Below, piece after piece: positions 1 through 13,129 of a stretch of 64,000 bases of DNA. Location of the stretch: NCBI GenBank assembly GCA_963691655.1, contig OY829328.1, positions 70,932,400 to 70,996,399 on the forward strand. The letters run 5' to 3'. Source of the DNA: Toxonevra muliebris (Eukaryota > Arthropoda > Insecta > Diptera > Pallopteridae). The notes beneath the pieces are model-generated. The model was not told the DNA's origin and did no database searches. It saw only the letters and a list, made by a program, of their open reading frames with translations. The position numbers and the translations under genes were made by a program. Position 1 is the first letter of the stretch, and each line of letters begins with the position of its first letter.

Positions 1-2060
1 TTTGAACTTCTCTTGATTTGTTTTTTTGGTATGAATTTTAATTTGAATTCTTGTATGAAGGTTGGTCTGAATTTGATCCGGTTCTGGGTTCAAATTTTTA
101 ATTGATTTTTTGTTATAAGTTTTGAACTTTTTTTATATAAGTTTTGAACTGATTTCTTGTTTCGAACCTTGTTTTTTTTTTTTGAGCTAATTTTGCTTTA
201 ACTTTTAGCCTTTATGTGGTCCGAATTTCGATTTCATTTTGTAATTTTTTTATCTAAATTGTTAGCATAAATTTTGGTCTTTTTGTGAAGCCCATTGAAT
301 TCCTCTACTTATGTAGTTTTCCTAATAAGTTTTGGGCATTGGCAAAACCTAGTAGCAATAAGAAAATCACGAAACAGAAAAACAAGAAACAACCCCAATG
401 AAAATATCTTGAATAAAATCAATTTAAAATGATTTAATTCAAGATGCCAATTCAATCGACTTCATTCGGAAATTGAATGGTTAATTATCTAAATTTATTT
501 TGAATTGAATTTATATTATATTAATTTCAATAAATTTATTTGCCATTAAATTAATAATTTTTAATTAACATCGGTTTATTGAAATATAAAGTAAGTAGCT
601 GACAAAATTCTATATATCATCCTCCTTGATCCCAAATTGATTTTTAATGCATAAAAAGTTAATTAATCAAGTATTTCAGTATTATTTTTGTATGAATAAA
701 TTTAAATAACAATACCAAAAAAAAAAAAAAAAAAAAAAAACAATAAAATTCTTTCGTTTACGTGAGTTAAATGCAAACAGTTGTTGATACATTTCCGTGT
801 GCTTTCTTCCAGAATTGTGAACTCATCTTGTCATTGTCATTATTTACATTAACTACTTACTTACTCCCCATATATACAAACAAACAAAGAACAACGACGA
901 GTATTTGTTTTAAATGTCATGACTTCTTTATAATCATCTTAAATTTTTACCCATTTGATTTACGATTGTACTTTTTATGTGCCGCCCACTCATATTTTTT
1001 GTTTGTTTCGTTCTTCAATGTATTAAATCACTACAGCTGTATCCTCAGGCAAATACACTATACAACTGAAATGATTCCTTAAAGGAAACAAAATATTAAA
1101 CACAAAAAAAAAACAAAAAAAAAAGAAAGGAAAACAAAGGAAAGAAAAGAAAAAGTTATAAATATTTGTATAAATATGAGGACATAAAAATAGAGAAAAT
1201 AAAATCTAAATCAAAACAACACCACCGACACCAAACAGATAAGCCAAGTTAATGGATTTCATGGTTAACGGAAAAACAAAACAAAAACTGAATACACCAG
1301 TGAATCGTTATAAACCTTGGAAATAAAGTGCCACAATCACTCAACCAGAAAGTCCAGAGATATTCGTATTTATGTATCAAATTTATTTATATATAGATGC
1401 ATAAGCAACAACAAAACCATTAAATAGGTTGGCAGAGTAGGGGTGGATACCTAACAAATCTCCATTTTCGAAAAGCTTTTTATTTTTATTTTTTTTTTTT
1501 TTTTGATTAGTGATAAAAATTTTATTTCCTTTATAGAGATTCACTCTGCATATTCATACACTTTTCATGTCATTGAATTTTGGTTGTTTATTTTGTATTG
1601 TTTTAAGTAAATTTAATTGAAATAACGAAATGAAGTAAACCAAATGATACAATCGAACGAAACCGACTTAAAACAAGTGGCAGGGCTGTAAAATAAACTA
1701 AATCACAAACCAAACTTCGCAATGCGGAAAATCAAAACTTATAGGTGTTGGAGAAGTCCTTTCAAATTACAATGTGATATCTAAAATTTCTGTTTCTCTA
1801 AAGTTGTTGTTTGTAATTGGAAATACTTTTTTAATTTTGTTATTCAGAATTCTCTATAGTGTGATAAATTTCATCCCGATGTCTTGAATTCTAAAAAATT
1901 AAAAACAAAATTTATGAGTCAAAACTTCTTCACATAATTTCGACCTATTCCGACAGTTCGAATATTTTATCATCATTTCTTGCCCATCCTTCAAAATGTT
2001 CTATTTTTTCCTTGCAAATTTATTTCTGAATTGATTTTTTTTTTTAATTTTTCTCTTGCA
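1..2060. other. AT-rich sequence without a recognised gene
   Basis: No coding pattern was recognised. The first 250 bases are T-rich with loosely repeated words such as TTTGAACT and GGTCTGAATTT, the same texture as the degenerate array at 4.7-6.8 kb. Poly-A occurs at about 718-740 and poly-T near 1490-1504. The open frame at 771-1082 has no recognisable domain and looks like chance. If the sm gene extends leftwards this is intronic DNA, but nothing here proves it. Confidence 0.5.
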
Positions 2061-2089
2061 GCTTATAGCCTCCAGAGCTGTGAGGCGAA

Positions 2090-3060
2090 TTTGCGACAAA
2101 TTCATACCGAAAATCAGAGCACATTTCAGACTAAAATCAAAACCAAAAATTAGAATAAAAGTCAGACCTAAATGTCATGCCAAAACTCTGATCTAAAGTA
2201 AACCAAATTTAGACCAAAATTTAAACAGAAATTCAAACTAAAAATAAAAACTAAACTCAGGCCAAATTTCAGATCAAAATTCAGACCAGAATTTAAGCCA
2301 AATTCATACCGAAAATCAGAGCAAAATTCAGACCAAAATCCAAACTAAAAATTAGAATAAAAGTCAGCCCTAAATGCCAGGCCAAAACCCTGACCTAAAG
2401 TAAACCAAATTTAGACCAAAGTTTAAACAGAAATACAAACTAAAAATAAAACTTAAGCTCAGGCCAAATTTCTGATCAAAACTCAGACCAGAGTTTAAGC
2501 CAAATTCATACCGAAAATCAGAGCAAAATTCAGACCAAAATCCAAACTAAAAATTAGAATAAAAGTCAGACCTAAATGCCAGGCCAAAACTCTGACCTAA
2601 AGTAAACCAAATTTAGACCAAAGTTTAAACAGAAATTCAAACTAAAAAAAAAATTAAATTCAGGCCAAATTTCAAATCAAAATTCAGACCAGAATTTAAG
2701 CCAAATTCATACCGAAAATCAGAGCAAAATTCAGACCAAAATCCAAACTAAAAATTAGAATAAAAGTCAGCCGTAAATGCCAGGTCAAAATTCTGGCCTA
2801 AAGTAAACCAAATTTAGACCAAAATTTAAACAGAAATTTAAACTAAAAATAAAAATTAAATTCAGGCCAAATTTCATATCAAAATTCAGACCAGAATTTA
2901 AGCCAAATTCATACCGAAAATCAGAGCAGAATTCAGACCAAAATCCAAACTAAAAATTAGAATAAAAGTCAGCCCTAAATGCCAGGTCAAAATTCTGACC
3001 TAAAGTAAACCAAATTTAGCCCAAATTTAAACAGAAATTCAAACCGAAAGTTAAAATCAC
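2090..3060. repeat. 202-bp tandem repeat array, about 4.8 copies
   Basis: A landmark word, AATTCATACC followed by GAAAATCAG, recurs at 2099, 2301, 2503, 2704 and 2906, a period of 201-202 bp. The copies differ by scattered substitutions and single-base indels. Each unit is itself built from degenerate words of about 12 bases of the form AAATTCAGACCA, so the array has a nested structure. The strand shown is A-rich and G-poor. No open frame crosses the array. It is a minisatellite; function unknown. Confidence 0.9.
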
Positions 3061-4690
3061 TAAATTTCATATGACAATTCAAAATACAAATCAAATTTGA
3101 ATCAAATTCAGATAAAAAATCTCACTAAAAGTCAGAACGAATTGGAGTCCAAAACTTTCAATACAAAACTTTTTTTCATATCATATACTTTCATTCATTT
3201 TAACTTTTGGTTCAAAATTTTCCAAACCAAACGTCATGTCGATATGCTTGAATTCTCAGAGCCAACTAACGAGATCTCTCAATTTACACATATGAAATAT
3301 GTGTGAACTTACGCTCAGCATTTGCTGGCGGGCAGTGTTTTGGAAATGGCTGGTCTAAAGATTTATTACATTTTCCCCCTAATATTTTACAGTTAAGAGC
3401 ATTTTTGCCTTATGATAGAGAGTGGGTATCAGCAAAAAGCTGAAACCTTGCACAAATGTATATAAAATGAGCAGGAAAATTAGTTCCTCACTCACACATC
3501 CATTTCTATACCAGAGAACACACATTCATAGTGCCAAATGAACTATTATTTTTTCAAAGTTGATTACATTAAAACTTTGTTTTTAAAACTCATTACTACT
3601 ATAACAAACAAACTACCAAACCAAATCTACCCCACCACCAAAATATACCGAGAATCAGAAAACGACAAAAAAAAAAAACAACAACATCGCTGGCAACACT
3701 TTTAATGTCAACTTTCAGTTTGAGTGCGCCAAAGTGTCAAATGTCGTTGTGAAATTATGTACGCCTGCTTTTCTGTATCTGCTACTCTAGATCCCTAATG
3801 TCCTCAAAATGCCACCATTACAATCGTCACCTCCAACACCGTCAATGGTGCGTAGCTAATGAGCTGTATGCAAGCACAGCATTGCCTGCTGTGCGAGCGA
3901 GTTTGTATATATAGATTTGTGTGTACTAACAAGGGTTAAATGAGAGACTTATTGTTTTCATTTGATGTGTAATTAAATCCGAAGCAGGTTAAATCGTGCG
4001 AAAATATCAGCAGCAGCAACAACAACAACAACAACAACAACAGAAAATCCTGCAAAAAGAAACGAGAGCGCAATGAGATTTAATTACCCTTACCAAATTG
4101 TTGTCAGATTGTTAAAAAAAAATAAAAGCAAATAAGGAAAAAAGAAACAAAAGTGTAAATGTTATTTTAATGTATTGTTAATTGAAAAAGAAAATTTATA
4201 ACGCTGAGATGTTCTGCCTCATACCGGAATTACAGTTAACTTCATTTATTCTACTGTCACGCTTTTTTTTCTTTTTTTTATGTCTTTTTTGTGATAATTT
4301 AAGATTGGCCAATGATCCATTTGCAGCTGTTACATTGTTATTATTATTTATCATTATTATTATTACAATATTGTCCTACTTACCATGCCATTTAACATAC
4401 ACAATACATATCATAAATGGCATTATTAATGGTTGAACAAATAAATGTTTCTTTGAATTTTGATTAATATTATTTGAATTGTAACATTTTAATTATAAAG
4501 AGTAATGAACAAGTAGAAATTGCTTATTACTAACTGAGGAGTAATGAAGTCTAGGCTATTTAAAATAATAATTTTGAATAGTATCTGATTGAGGCTGAAA
4601 TTCTAAGATGAAAAGAAATGGGTTTTGTCTTGCAATTCATTCAATCCCAGTCATTTCAGATTTTTATCTCAATTTGATCTCCTTTTAGTT
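3061..4690. other. Non-coding AT-rich stretch with a (CAA)n microsatellite
   Basis: No gene is recognised. A CAG/CAA run occupies about 4009-4041. The open frames at 3097-3306 and 4182-4436 are low-complexity and match no family that I know. The second contains long T runs translated as phenylalanine, leucine and isoleucine. Confidence 0.5.
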
Positions 4691-6830
4691 TAATTTTTGT
4701 ATAAAATTTGGTTAGATTTGTTGCAGGAATTTACTTTTCTTATGTGATTTTTGTTTTGAAATAATTTAAAATTTTTGTCGGTCTGAATTTTAATGACTGA
4801 ATTTTGCCTCTTTCTTAGGCAAATTTTTTATCCCAATTTGGGGTATTTTTGGTCTGAATTTTTTCCGGTATTTGCTCTCCTTTTGATTTGATTTTTGTTT
4901 TGAAATTAGTCAATTTTTTTTTGGTCTAAATTTAGGTTTGAATTTTTGTCTAATTTTTTATTGCCTTTTGGTCTAATTTTTAGTCTGGTTTTGGTGTGAA
5001 ATTTAGGAACTGAATTTAGCTTCCTTGTTATCTGTTTTTTTTTTTTTCAGAATTATTTACAAATTTTTCACCCCAATTTAGGATATTTTTGGTCTGAATC
5101 TGCGATCGATTTTTTTCCGGAATTTTCTCTTTTTCTTATCTGATTTTTGTTTTGAATTTAGTCTAAATTTTTTTCGTCTAAATTTCGGTCTGAATTTTGG
5201 TTGCTTTTGGTCTAATTTGTAGTCTGATTTTGGTGTGAATTTTAGGAACTGAATTTGGCTTCCTTGCTATCTGTTTTTTTTTTTTCAGAATTGTTTACAA
5301 ATTTTTTTATCCCAATTTAGGGTATTTTTGGTCTGAATCTGCGAGAGATTTTTTCTCCGGAATTTTCTCTTCTTCTGATCTGATTTTTGTTTTGAATTTG
5401 GTTTAAATTTCGATCCGAATTTTTGTTGCCTTTTGATCTAATTTGTAGTCTGATTTTGGTGTGAATTTTAGGGACTGAGTTTTGCCTCCTGTTAACTGAT
5501 TTTTTTCTGAATTATTGACAAAATTTTTATCTCAATTTCGGGCATTTTTTGTGTTAATCTGCGATTGATTTTTTTTCCGGAATTAACTCTCCTTCTGATC
5601 TAATTTTTATTGGGAATTTAATCCAATTTTTTTGGGTCTAAATTTCGGTCAGAATTTTTTTGTTATTTTTTTTTTGCTCTTTGGTCTAATTTTTAGTCTG
5701 GTTTTGGTTTGAATTACAGAGACTCAATTTGGTTTCCTAGTTATCTAAATTTTTTCTGAATTATAGACAAATTTTTTATATCAATTTGAGGTATTTCTGG
5801 TCTGAATCTGCTATAGATTTTTCCGGAATTTGCTCTTTTTTTAAATTGATTTTCATTTTGAATTTAGTCCAAATTTTTTTGGTCTAAATTTCGGCCTGAA
5901 TTTTTATTTAATTTTTTGTTGCCTTTTGGTCTAATTTTTAGTTTGGTTTTGGTGTGAAATTTAGGTACTAAATTTGCCCTCCTTGTTTTCTGAATTTTTT
6001 TTTCCGAATTATGAAAAAATTTTTTATCTCAATTTGGTCTAAATCTGCCATAAATTTTTGTTCAGAATTTGCTCTCCTGACCTGAATTTCGTTTTGAGTT
6101 TAGTCTACATTTATTTGGTCTAAATTTTGTTCAATTTTTTTTTAGCTTTTGGTGTGAATGTCCTTGTCCTGAATTTGGTTTCCTTATTATCTGAATTTTT
6201 TTTCAGAATCATTGACAAATTTTTATCCCAATTTTGATCTGATTTTCTTCCAGAATTTGTTCTTCCCATTTTTGTCAAAATTTAGTTCCCTTTTGGTTTG
6301 ACTTTTTGTTCTGAAATTATTCTGAATTTGGGTTTGATTGTTGGTAACCTTTTGTTTTTAGTTCTGGCCTGAATTTCTTTTTAGTTTGAACTTTGTTCTG
6401 AATTTTGGTCTGAATTTTGATTTGAATGATGATTCTATTTTATCCTGAATTTGATCTGAATTACAATGTAGATTGTAATTTTTTATCTGAATTTGGTCTT
6501 CTTTTGCTGTGAATTTTCGTCCAAATTATGATCAGAATTTGGTTTGAATTTTAAACTGATCGCGGTTTAATTTTTGGTCTTAATATAGTATAAGTTTTAA
6601 TCTAAAATCTGAAGTACATTTTGAAAAAAAAAAAATTTGTCGTTTGAGTTTTGATCTGATTTTTGTCTGAATTTGGTCTTAATTTTGCTGTAAAGTTTGA
6701 TTGAATTTGAAAGTCCTCTTTGCTTTGAATTTTTGTCTGCATTTTGTTCTAATTTTTTATTTGAATTTTAGTTCAGTTATTTCTCTAGTTATTGGTCTGA
6801 TAATTTTCATATAATTTAGCAAAAAAAAAA
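4690..6830. repeat. T-rich degenerate repeat array, about 240-bp higher-order period
   Basis: The stretch is built from variants of TTTGGTCTGAATTT. A longer pattern is visible: the word GGTCTGAATCTGC or a variant recurs near 5090, 5330, 5550, 5800 and 6035, each time followed by a run of T, then CCGGAATT. The period is about 220-250 bp, with heavy divergence. The core word is the reverse complement of the AAATTCAGACC word in the 2.1-3.1 kb array, so the two arrays carry a similar motif in opposite orientation. No coding potential was seen. Confidence 0.75.
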
Positions 6831-9370
6831 AAGTCCCCAAACGAAAATCGTATTTCAGACGCCGATTTCATTGACATAGTTCAAAGTTTAGAACTACTGC
6901 TAGTTCAAATTCATTATGACTGCAAATTGTAGTTTAATTCCAGTATCACTAAAAAATAGAGAGCGAATTCAAGCTTAATTTTATTAAGATTGAGAACATT
7001 AATACCAATACAAGTTTCATTTCATTATCTGACAAAAATCCGAAACTAATGGAAGCTCCATTATTTTGGCATTAAAAGCCTTAAAGCTGATACTAGTTCT
7101 GTTTGATTAAAGCTTCACTTTCTTGGCATTTAATTCTTTAATTGTGACGTCAGCACTGTTTTCTGACAATTGAATATTAATGCCAACTTAATTGGAGATT
7201 CACTTCGTCACTTCAATTTCATTATAATGCTAATTAAAACTCCACTACATTGGCATTGAAAACTTTAGTGCTTATGATAGTTGAATTTCTTTAAGGTTTA
7301 ATCCCACTTTAATTATAAATGAAACTTTTTAATAATAATGCCTATATAAATTGAAAATTAAAATTAATTTTCAGCATTCTTTTGAAACTCCCATTAATTT
7401 TATCAAAACCAATTTGGGTGTAAACCAAACCCAAAATTAAAACCAAAAAAATTACAGATTTTATTAACAATAGCATTTAATCAATAAATAATCAAAAACT
7501 GCTATAATTCACAAATATGTTCAAGTGAATAAAAAATTTTAACCAAAAAAGAAAAAAAAAAAAAAAATAAACGCATTTCAATTCATGCTAGCCACAAAAT
7601 ATGTTAAATTAATGAATGCGAAAATGCATTAATTATCCAAAAATAGTCGAAAAACTCATAGTAAGTAGCGCAAAATACAAAACGAAAAAAATTCACACTA
7701 AAAATATACGAATATGTCAAAAATATTGAAAATTTATTAATTTTATATTTTTGGTTAACATTTATTGATGTTGTTGATGCTATTATTTTGCGTTTATAAA
7801 GTAGAAACATACACAAGGCTACATATTTGCTTCATTTATGGATCACTGCACTTCTCAATGCACTATTTTGTGTTGTTGTTTTTTTTTTTGGTTTTTTTTT
7901 CTATTGATCGATCTCTCATCATATCATATATAGTATGGTTGTATATTTTTGTTAATATTTTATGGAAAAATAATAATAATAAATTATATTTTCACACACT
8001 TTTCTCATTCATATTAATTTATTCACTAAGTGAAATCAACAGAATTCATTTTATATTTTGAAATTTTGGTTTCAATTTATGGCGATGAAATAAAATTCAA
8101 GCAGCGCGCATACCTTTTATAGTTAGTCGAAATGAAAACAAAAAACAAAAAAAAAACAAAAACAGGTGAAGGTGAATTTTTGCGTAACTTCAAATGAAGA
8201 ATACCTCAGTGAGTTTGTAATTAGTTTCAAAAGAAGAACATGGGGCCGGTCACATATCTTTTTTATGCGGAAACCTGGGAGTTAAATTATATATTTCTAG
8301 ACCTTAAAATACAATGGATTAGGCCAATATTTTCGGAAACAAAATTTAATGAAGTGACATCTGTCGGCAAAAATTGCTTTTTAGTTGCTCTCATTTACCA
8401 CTAAACACAGAGAAAATACGTATGCTTCCTTGCCTAAATTGACTTGGGTAGATTCGTTTATATGAAGTTGAAAAATTTTCCCAAAAACACCTAAGTTTAT
8501 TGGAAAATTGTCAAAGTTAATTTAATGCTTAAAAAACCTTAGATAGTTTATATAAGTTTTAAGGCAATCCAAAGTCTAACAAAGTATTTTTCTGTGTTTT
8601 TTTTTCGTATACATTCATTCCGTAATATTATGAAAGAATAAATAATATTATGAATGAAATATGTTCCACTTAGCAATGAGCTTAAATAAAAAACAAAAAT
8701 TCTTTAAGCAATTTACTGTGGACCTATGATAAAAAGTAATTTATAAAGTTTTTACAATTCGCATAAAATAAATTATTTTCCAAAATACTTTCTTAAGTGA
8801 AACAAACAATTTTTTTTATAACTTTCCTAGCTCAATTAAATGCAGTTTTACCTAAGTTTTCCATGGCAAAAAACTTGGGTGAAACAATATTACCCAAATT
8901 TTAAGAAAATTATACTCGATTTCACTTCGTGACTGCATGCATATATTGGGTTTCAATTACTAGGCATGTTCTCACTCAACCATATTCTGCATAGTTAACC
9001 CTCTAGCTCTTAAGCCCGCATCTAGATGGCTTTATCAAAAAGGTTGGAATTGCCATTATAGCAGTTTTCTGTTTATTCATTTTATCACATCGTTTAGGGA
9101 ATTTCTCAAACTTTAAAAAAAAAATCTATCGGTTATGCGCTGTGATGAATATCACCGACGTTAGCGGTAGTCACTTAAAAAATTTGCGAAAAACAGAAAA
9201 ATTAATTTAATTAAATTTGATTTCGGGAACAACTTCCCCAATAAGGAGTGAGATCGAAAAAATCTTAACATATATAAAATTCAATAATTTTTAAACGATT
9301 GATCTTAGAGTTTTGATTTTTTTTGTATTTAATTGATAATATTTTACAAATTACAGAAAAATATTTATAA
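6831..9370. other. Non-coding AT-rich stretch; possible short inverted-repeat element at about 8403-8600
   Basis: No gene is recognised. Around 6900-7330 short words such as TTGGCATT and AATGCC recur loosely; similar texture is seen near 60.1-60.4 kb. The word AAACACAGAGAAAATAC at about 8403 is nearly repeated in inverse at about 8585-8600 (GTATTTTTCTGTGTTT), which could mark a roughly 200-bp MITE, but I found no convincing target duplication. Confidence 0.4.
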
Positions 9371-9381
9371 CTTTTATAGTT

Positions 9382-10310
9382 CTAACCACCATTTATGAAC
9401 TCGTGGACCTTTTTTGGTAAGCCTTCCATTAGAGATTTGATAGTTGTTTCAGATACCTTTTTGGAACAGTTTGCCCATCTCCTTTTGAAATCTTCGATAT
9501 TTTGAGACACCTTTTTGGTGTTCTTTAAGTTTCTTTTTACAAGAGCCCAATATTTCTCCACTGGTTTTAGCTCCGGACAATTTGGAGGATTGGCTCCTTT
9601 TGGTACAAAAACTATGTTATTACTTTGGTACCAATCCAACGCTTTCTTGCCGTAGTGACATGATGCCAAATCGAGCCAAAAATATGTTGACACATTGTGC
9701 TCTCTTATGAAAGGAAGAAGTCTTTTTTTTCAAACATTCTTTGATATATATTTCGGTATTTATAGAGCCCACTGTAACAAATTACATGCTTCTTTTGCCG
9801 CAACTGCATATAGCTTGCCAGCTTGCCATACCAGGAATTTTTTAGGAAATTTTGTCTGCTTTTGGATTCTAAATTGTTCTTCGACATTTCCTCGAGCATC
9901 AGCAACATAAAAATTTTGACCCGGAAGCTGCGTAAAATCTGCGTCGTCCATTATACAACATGAATATTTTTTTATGAAATTCGATTTTAATTTCCGAGCC
10001 CTACTCTTGGCATCTAAATTTTTTGCAGCATTCCTATCTGGAACTTTTTGGACTTTGTATGTTTTGAAACCTGCATTGGCTTTAACTTTTCGCACCAAAT
10101 AGTCAGAGCACTGGGCTAACCGGGCAGCTTTTCTACCAGATGTGTTTGGAGTTCTTTTCATTATGCTTTCTATTTTCTTGGCTTTCCCAATATCATGTGG
10201 TCCTTGTTTTCTTCCCGAACCAGGTTTCCTATCGATGGTTTATAGGACCAATTTGGATTTTTTTTGAAAATTTTTAATAATTTTAAGACGTACTTCTCTT
10301 ACAATAAATC
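9382..10310 (-). pseudogene. Broken DD37E Tc1/mariner-type transposase (copy 1)
   Basis: This is a decayed cut-and-paste transposase read right to left. The N-terminal part has a basic linker (DRKPGSGRKQG at about 10220-10240, then RTPNTSGRKAARL). The first catalytic Asp lies in CIMDDADF, the second in WLDLASCHYG, and the acidic third residue in PELKPVEKYWALVKR. Counting from the second Asp to that Glu leaves 37 residues between them, hence the DD37E class known from mosquitoes (ITmD37E). Frame changes near 9790 and in the A-run near 9725 split the protein into three frames, and a stop interrupts the upstream frame near 10240. It cannot encode a functional enzyme. Terminal inverted repeats were not found. 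Orientation is opposite to sm. Confidence 0.85.
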
Positions 10311-11890
10311 AACATGTTTGTCATTAAAAATAACAACTGACATATTTTTCAAAGATAACTAGATCAAAGAAATTTTTAAATTTTACACCCAAAAAAAATT
10401 ATTAAGTAAAACGTGTGTTAAGATTTTATCAATCTCATTCCTTAGCGGCATTATTGTCATCATCGCCATTAGTTATTGTCCGTGAAATACTTTTTTCTGT
10501 CATCAAACTATTAATCAGACTTACTATTCTTTCGAAGAATTTTCGGGACCCATTATTGTCCCCAAAACCTCGTAATGTAATCGTACTTACGTGTTTCTAC
10601 TTCCCTTCCCTAAAAAAATTGCTTCTCCTCACTCCTCATTGCTCCTTAGCACGTCCAATTGCAGCAGCGTTCAGAGCGGAAAATGTGTGTCCAAATGTAT
10701 TCATAGGATAAGAGATTCTAGATTGAAAAATGCTTTGCCTGTCTGTTGTTTTTGTATCTTTTTGACATTCATCTTTTTCTATATAAATATGATGCGGCTG
10801 GGATGAAATCGATCAGTCTCATACCGTTTTTGGTTGCTTCATCGTAGTGACTGAATTTGTTGTTGGTTTTAATGTTTAGCTGTTTATAAAGCTAGGAGAA
10901 GCCATATATGGCCGCTTCATCATTCTCATATATCGGGGCATGAACTGATCAGACTGATGTTCAAGAATGTTGCCTTGATGCGAATTAAATCGAATTGAAA
11001 TCGGAAAATGGGTCGACCCGAAAGTCAGGCTCTGCGAACTATGAAATATTTTGTTCCAAATAATGAAAAAAGTAGAAAGATAGATAAGAATTACCCTGGA
11101 ATTTCTTATGCTAGTAAATATTTGGTCGCTAAACTCAAATCACCACAAATTAAGCTTATAGTTACAATTTTCGTCATATTTGTTTTTAAAGAAATTTATT
11201 TTATTTAGTTATGTTGATACAGGCCTTTGCAGAAAGTTAAACAATTTTGATTGGAATCTTTTAAAGTTGGAATAAAAGTTATATTAATGAATGTCTCTTT
11301 TGACTTTTTACACTTTTATTCATTTTTCAGCACGATTGCATACTTTTAGGGTTAAAAAAATGTTATTTCCAATTTTTGTCGAACAATACATGTTCAGACC
11401 AATTTTCAAATTGAATTACTTTTATAGAGTGGAAGTTGGCGGACCATGTTTTTGCATATTCCGATAAAGAAAGGTTATTTCTTAAATTGAGAGAAAATTT
11501 GAGAATATAATTTCACATAATAATAATTCTAGTCAATTTTAATTTTTCGTATTTTCAAAAATACTTAACTTTAGAAACAATGCAGATTTTTTTAGTTAAT
11601 AAAATCTTTATTAAAAAATAACTCTAAAAATCTCCATGATAAACTGCGAAAACAAAGCTGGAACTTTCGGCAAGACATCATTATTAACTTATTTTTCAGA
11701 TAGGTTTTACCCAACAGACTATAAAACTAAAATCTAACGATCCAACATTTTTGTGAAAGATTGTCGACTTGGAGCTGCTCTTGCACCCACACTAATTACT
11801 ATTCCGTCAAGAATTTAGGGTTTTTATTAGTTGGAGTATTACCTTTAAAATGACATCAAATTTGTATGTTTTTGACATTTTGAATTTTTT
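10311..11890. other. No gene recognised
   Basis: AT-rich sequence. The short open frames at 10415-10711, 10591-10806 and 11008-11208 have no recognisable domains and overlap one another in different frames. I see no inverted-repeat ends or tandem structure here. Confidence 0.4.
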
Positions 11891-12097
11891 GGACCTACAG
11901 TTTAACGCCGGTTCCGAAATGCGATGTGCGAATTCGTTTTCATTTGATGGTTTTACCATTGCCTACCAAGAAATGTACTTGTACACTTTCTTATAATTCT
12001 CAGTCACTTCATATCGATAGTGAATATAAGAAGCTTATGAGTAGACCAAGACGGAAATCGAACCCGAACCTCTCTAGTACACTAGACTAGACTATCC
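11891..12097 (-). mobile_element. Diverged copy of the tRNA-derived SINE
   Basis: Read right to left, this stretch matches the SINE at 12578-12889 over its tRNA-like head and part of its body. The B box (GGTTCGATTTCC) is recognisable near 12052-12063, followed by the conserved body words TTATATTCACTATCGATATGA and GTGTACAAGTACA. It ends in the body at GTAGGTCC, so the terminal part beginning GTATCACAATGGG is missing. It is the most diverged and presumably oldest of the copies here. Confidence 0.8.
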
Positions 12098-12566
12098 AAA
12101 TGAATAGTGCGGATAGTGGCTCCGCGATCGTTCACTGGCGTGAGCTTTAAATCCAGATCGTGCATTGCTTTGATGACCATAAATCCAACACCCAACTTCC
12201 ATCTCAAATCATGAGAATATGCTCTTTCGAACAACAATGTCAGCTCGATAGTTATCGAGGACATCTGCCAGCTGGTTAGAACTGCCTTTCCTGTAAAAGG
12301 TTCGAATATTCTAGGTGTATGTGCTTAAATCATTATACTTTAAACAACTAAAGTTTGATATCAAGTTTAATAGATTGTTTTATAAAGTGGCGTACAACTT
12401 TTGATTCAAACTCAAGACAAAGCTTGTTGCATACTTTGCTTCGCTTTCTGAAAGATGCTAAATCACTCTCTAGGGAGCAGCAAGCGGTAGCTAAGTGTGA
12501 TGGCTTGAGGTGAAGGAACGAATGTCGAATCTCCTTGTGAGACTGTCACAAATTTTTTCATGTGTC
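12098..12566. other. No gene recognised
   Basis: Spacer between two SINE copies. An open frame at 12082-12264 on the minus strand overlaps the end of the older SINE and has no recognisable domain. Confidence 0.4.
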
Positions 12567-12577
12567 CTACATCCCCT

Positions 12578-12889
12578 AGACGACCTCGATAGCCTAGTGG
12601 ATAGTGCATTAGACTTTCATCTGGGAGGTTCGGGTTCGATTCCCGTCTTCGTCTGGTGGTTAATTTTCATTACTTTCTTATATTCACTATCAATATGAAG
12701 TGTATGAGAATTATAAGATAGTGTACAAGTACACACATTGGTCGGTAATGGCAAAACCACCAAGCCGATAAAAAATTGCCACACCGCCGTTCGGAATCAG
12801 CGTTAAACTGTAGGTCCAACTATGTGGTATCACAATGGGCCGTTCAGGCCTAAGTGTGTCTCTCGACAGCCACTCCAACCTAACCTAAC
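12578..12889 (+). mobile_element. tRNA-derived SINE, complete copy with 11-bp target duplication
   Basis: A non-autonomous retroposon with an internal RNA polymerase III promoter. The A box TAGCCTAGTGG is at 12590-12600 and the B box GGTTCGATTCC at 12633-12643, in tRNA-like spacing. The anticodon-arm region (GACTTTCATCT) loosely resembles tRNA-Glu, but this is uncertain. A tRNA-unrelated body follows. The 3' end is a short AACCT repeat (about 12876-12889), not poly-A. The 11-base word CTACATCCCCT flanks it at 12567-12577 and 12890-12900, a perfect target-site duplication. The near-identical copy at 17662-17968 and fragments at 11891 and 43270 confirm a dispersed family. It has no ORF; mobilisation would depend on a partner LINE. 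Confidence 0.92.
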
Positions 12890-13129
12890 CTACATCCCCT
12901 CCCTCCTAGCTTTCTTAACTTGATTTTACATGTTAAACATTTATTTTTTATTTATTGAATCTATTCATAAGAATATTCACAATAAGTATACAAATCTTAA
13001 ATTCTAAATTTCATTAAATGTACACCTTAGCCAGTGCTAGCAGTACTACTTTTTGTAGTATGTTGTTTATTTTAATAATTATTAGCTTTTATATACAATT
13101 TATTGCTGATCAAGAATTAAATATATGCT

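Noticed and set aside
771..1082. 103-codon open frame
   Set aside because: No recognisable domain and typical AT-rich chance composition; no splice or repeat context supports it.
12578..12660. Functional tRNA gene
   Set aside because: A and B boxes are present but there is no acceptor-stem complement, and identical dispersed copies with target duplications show that it is a SINE head.
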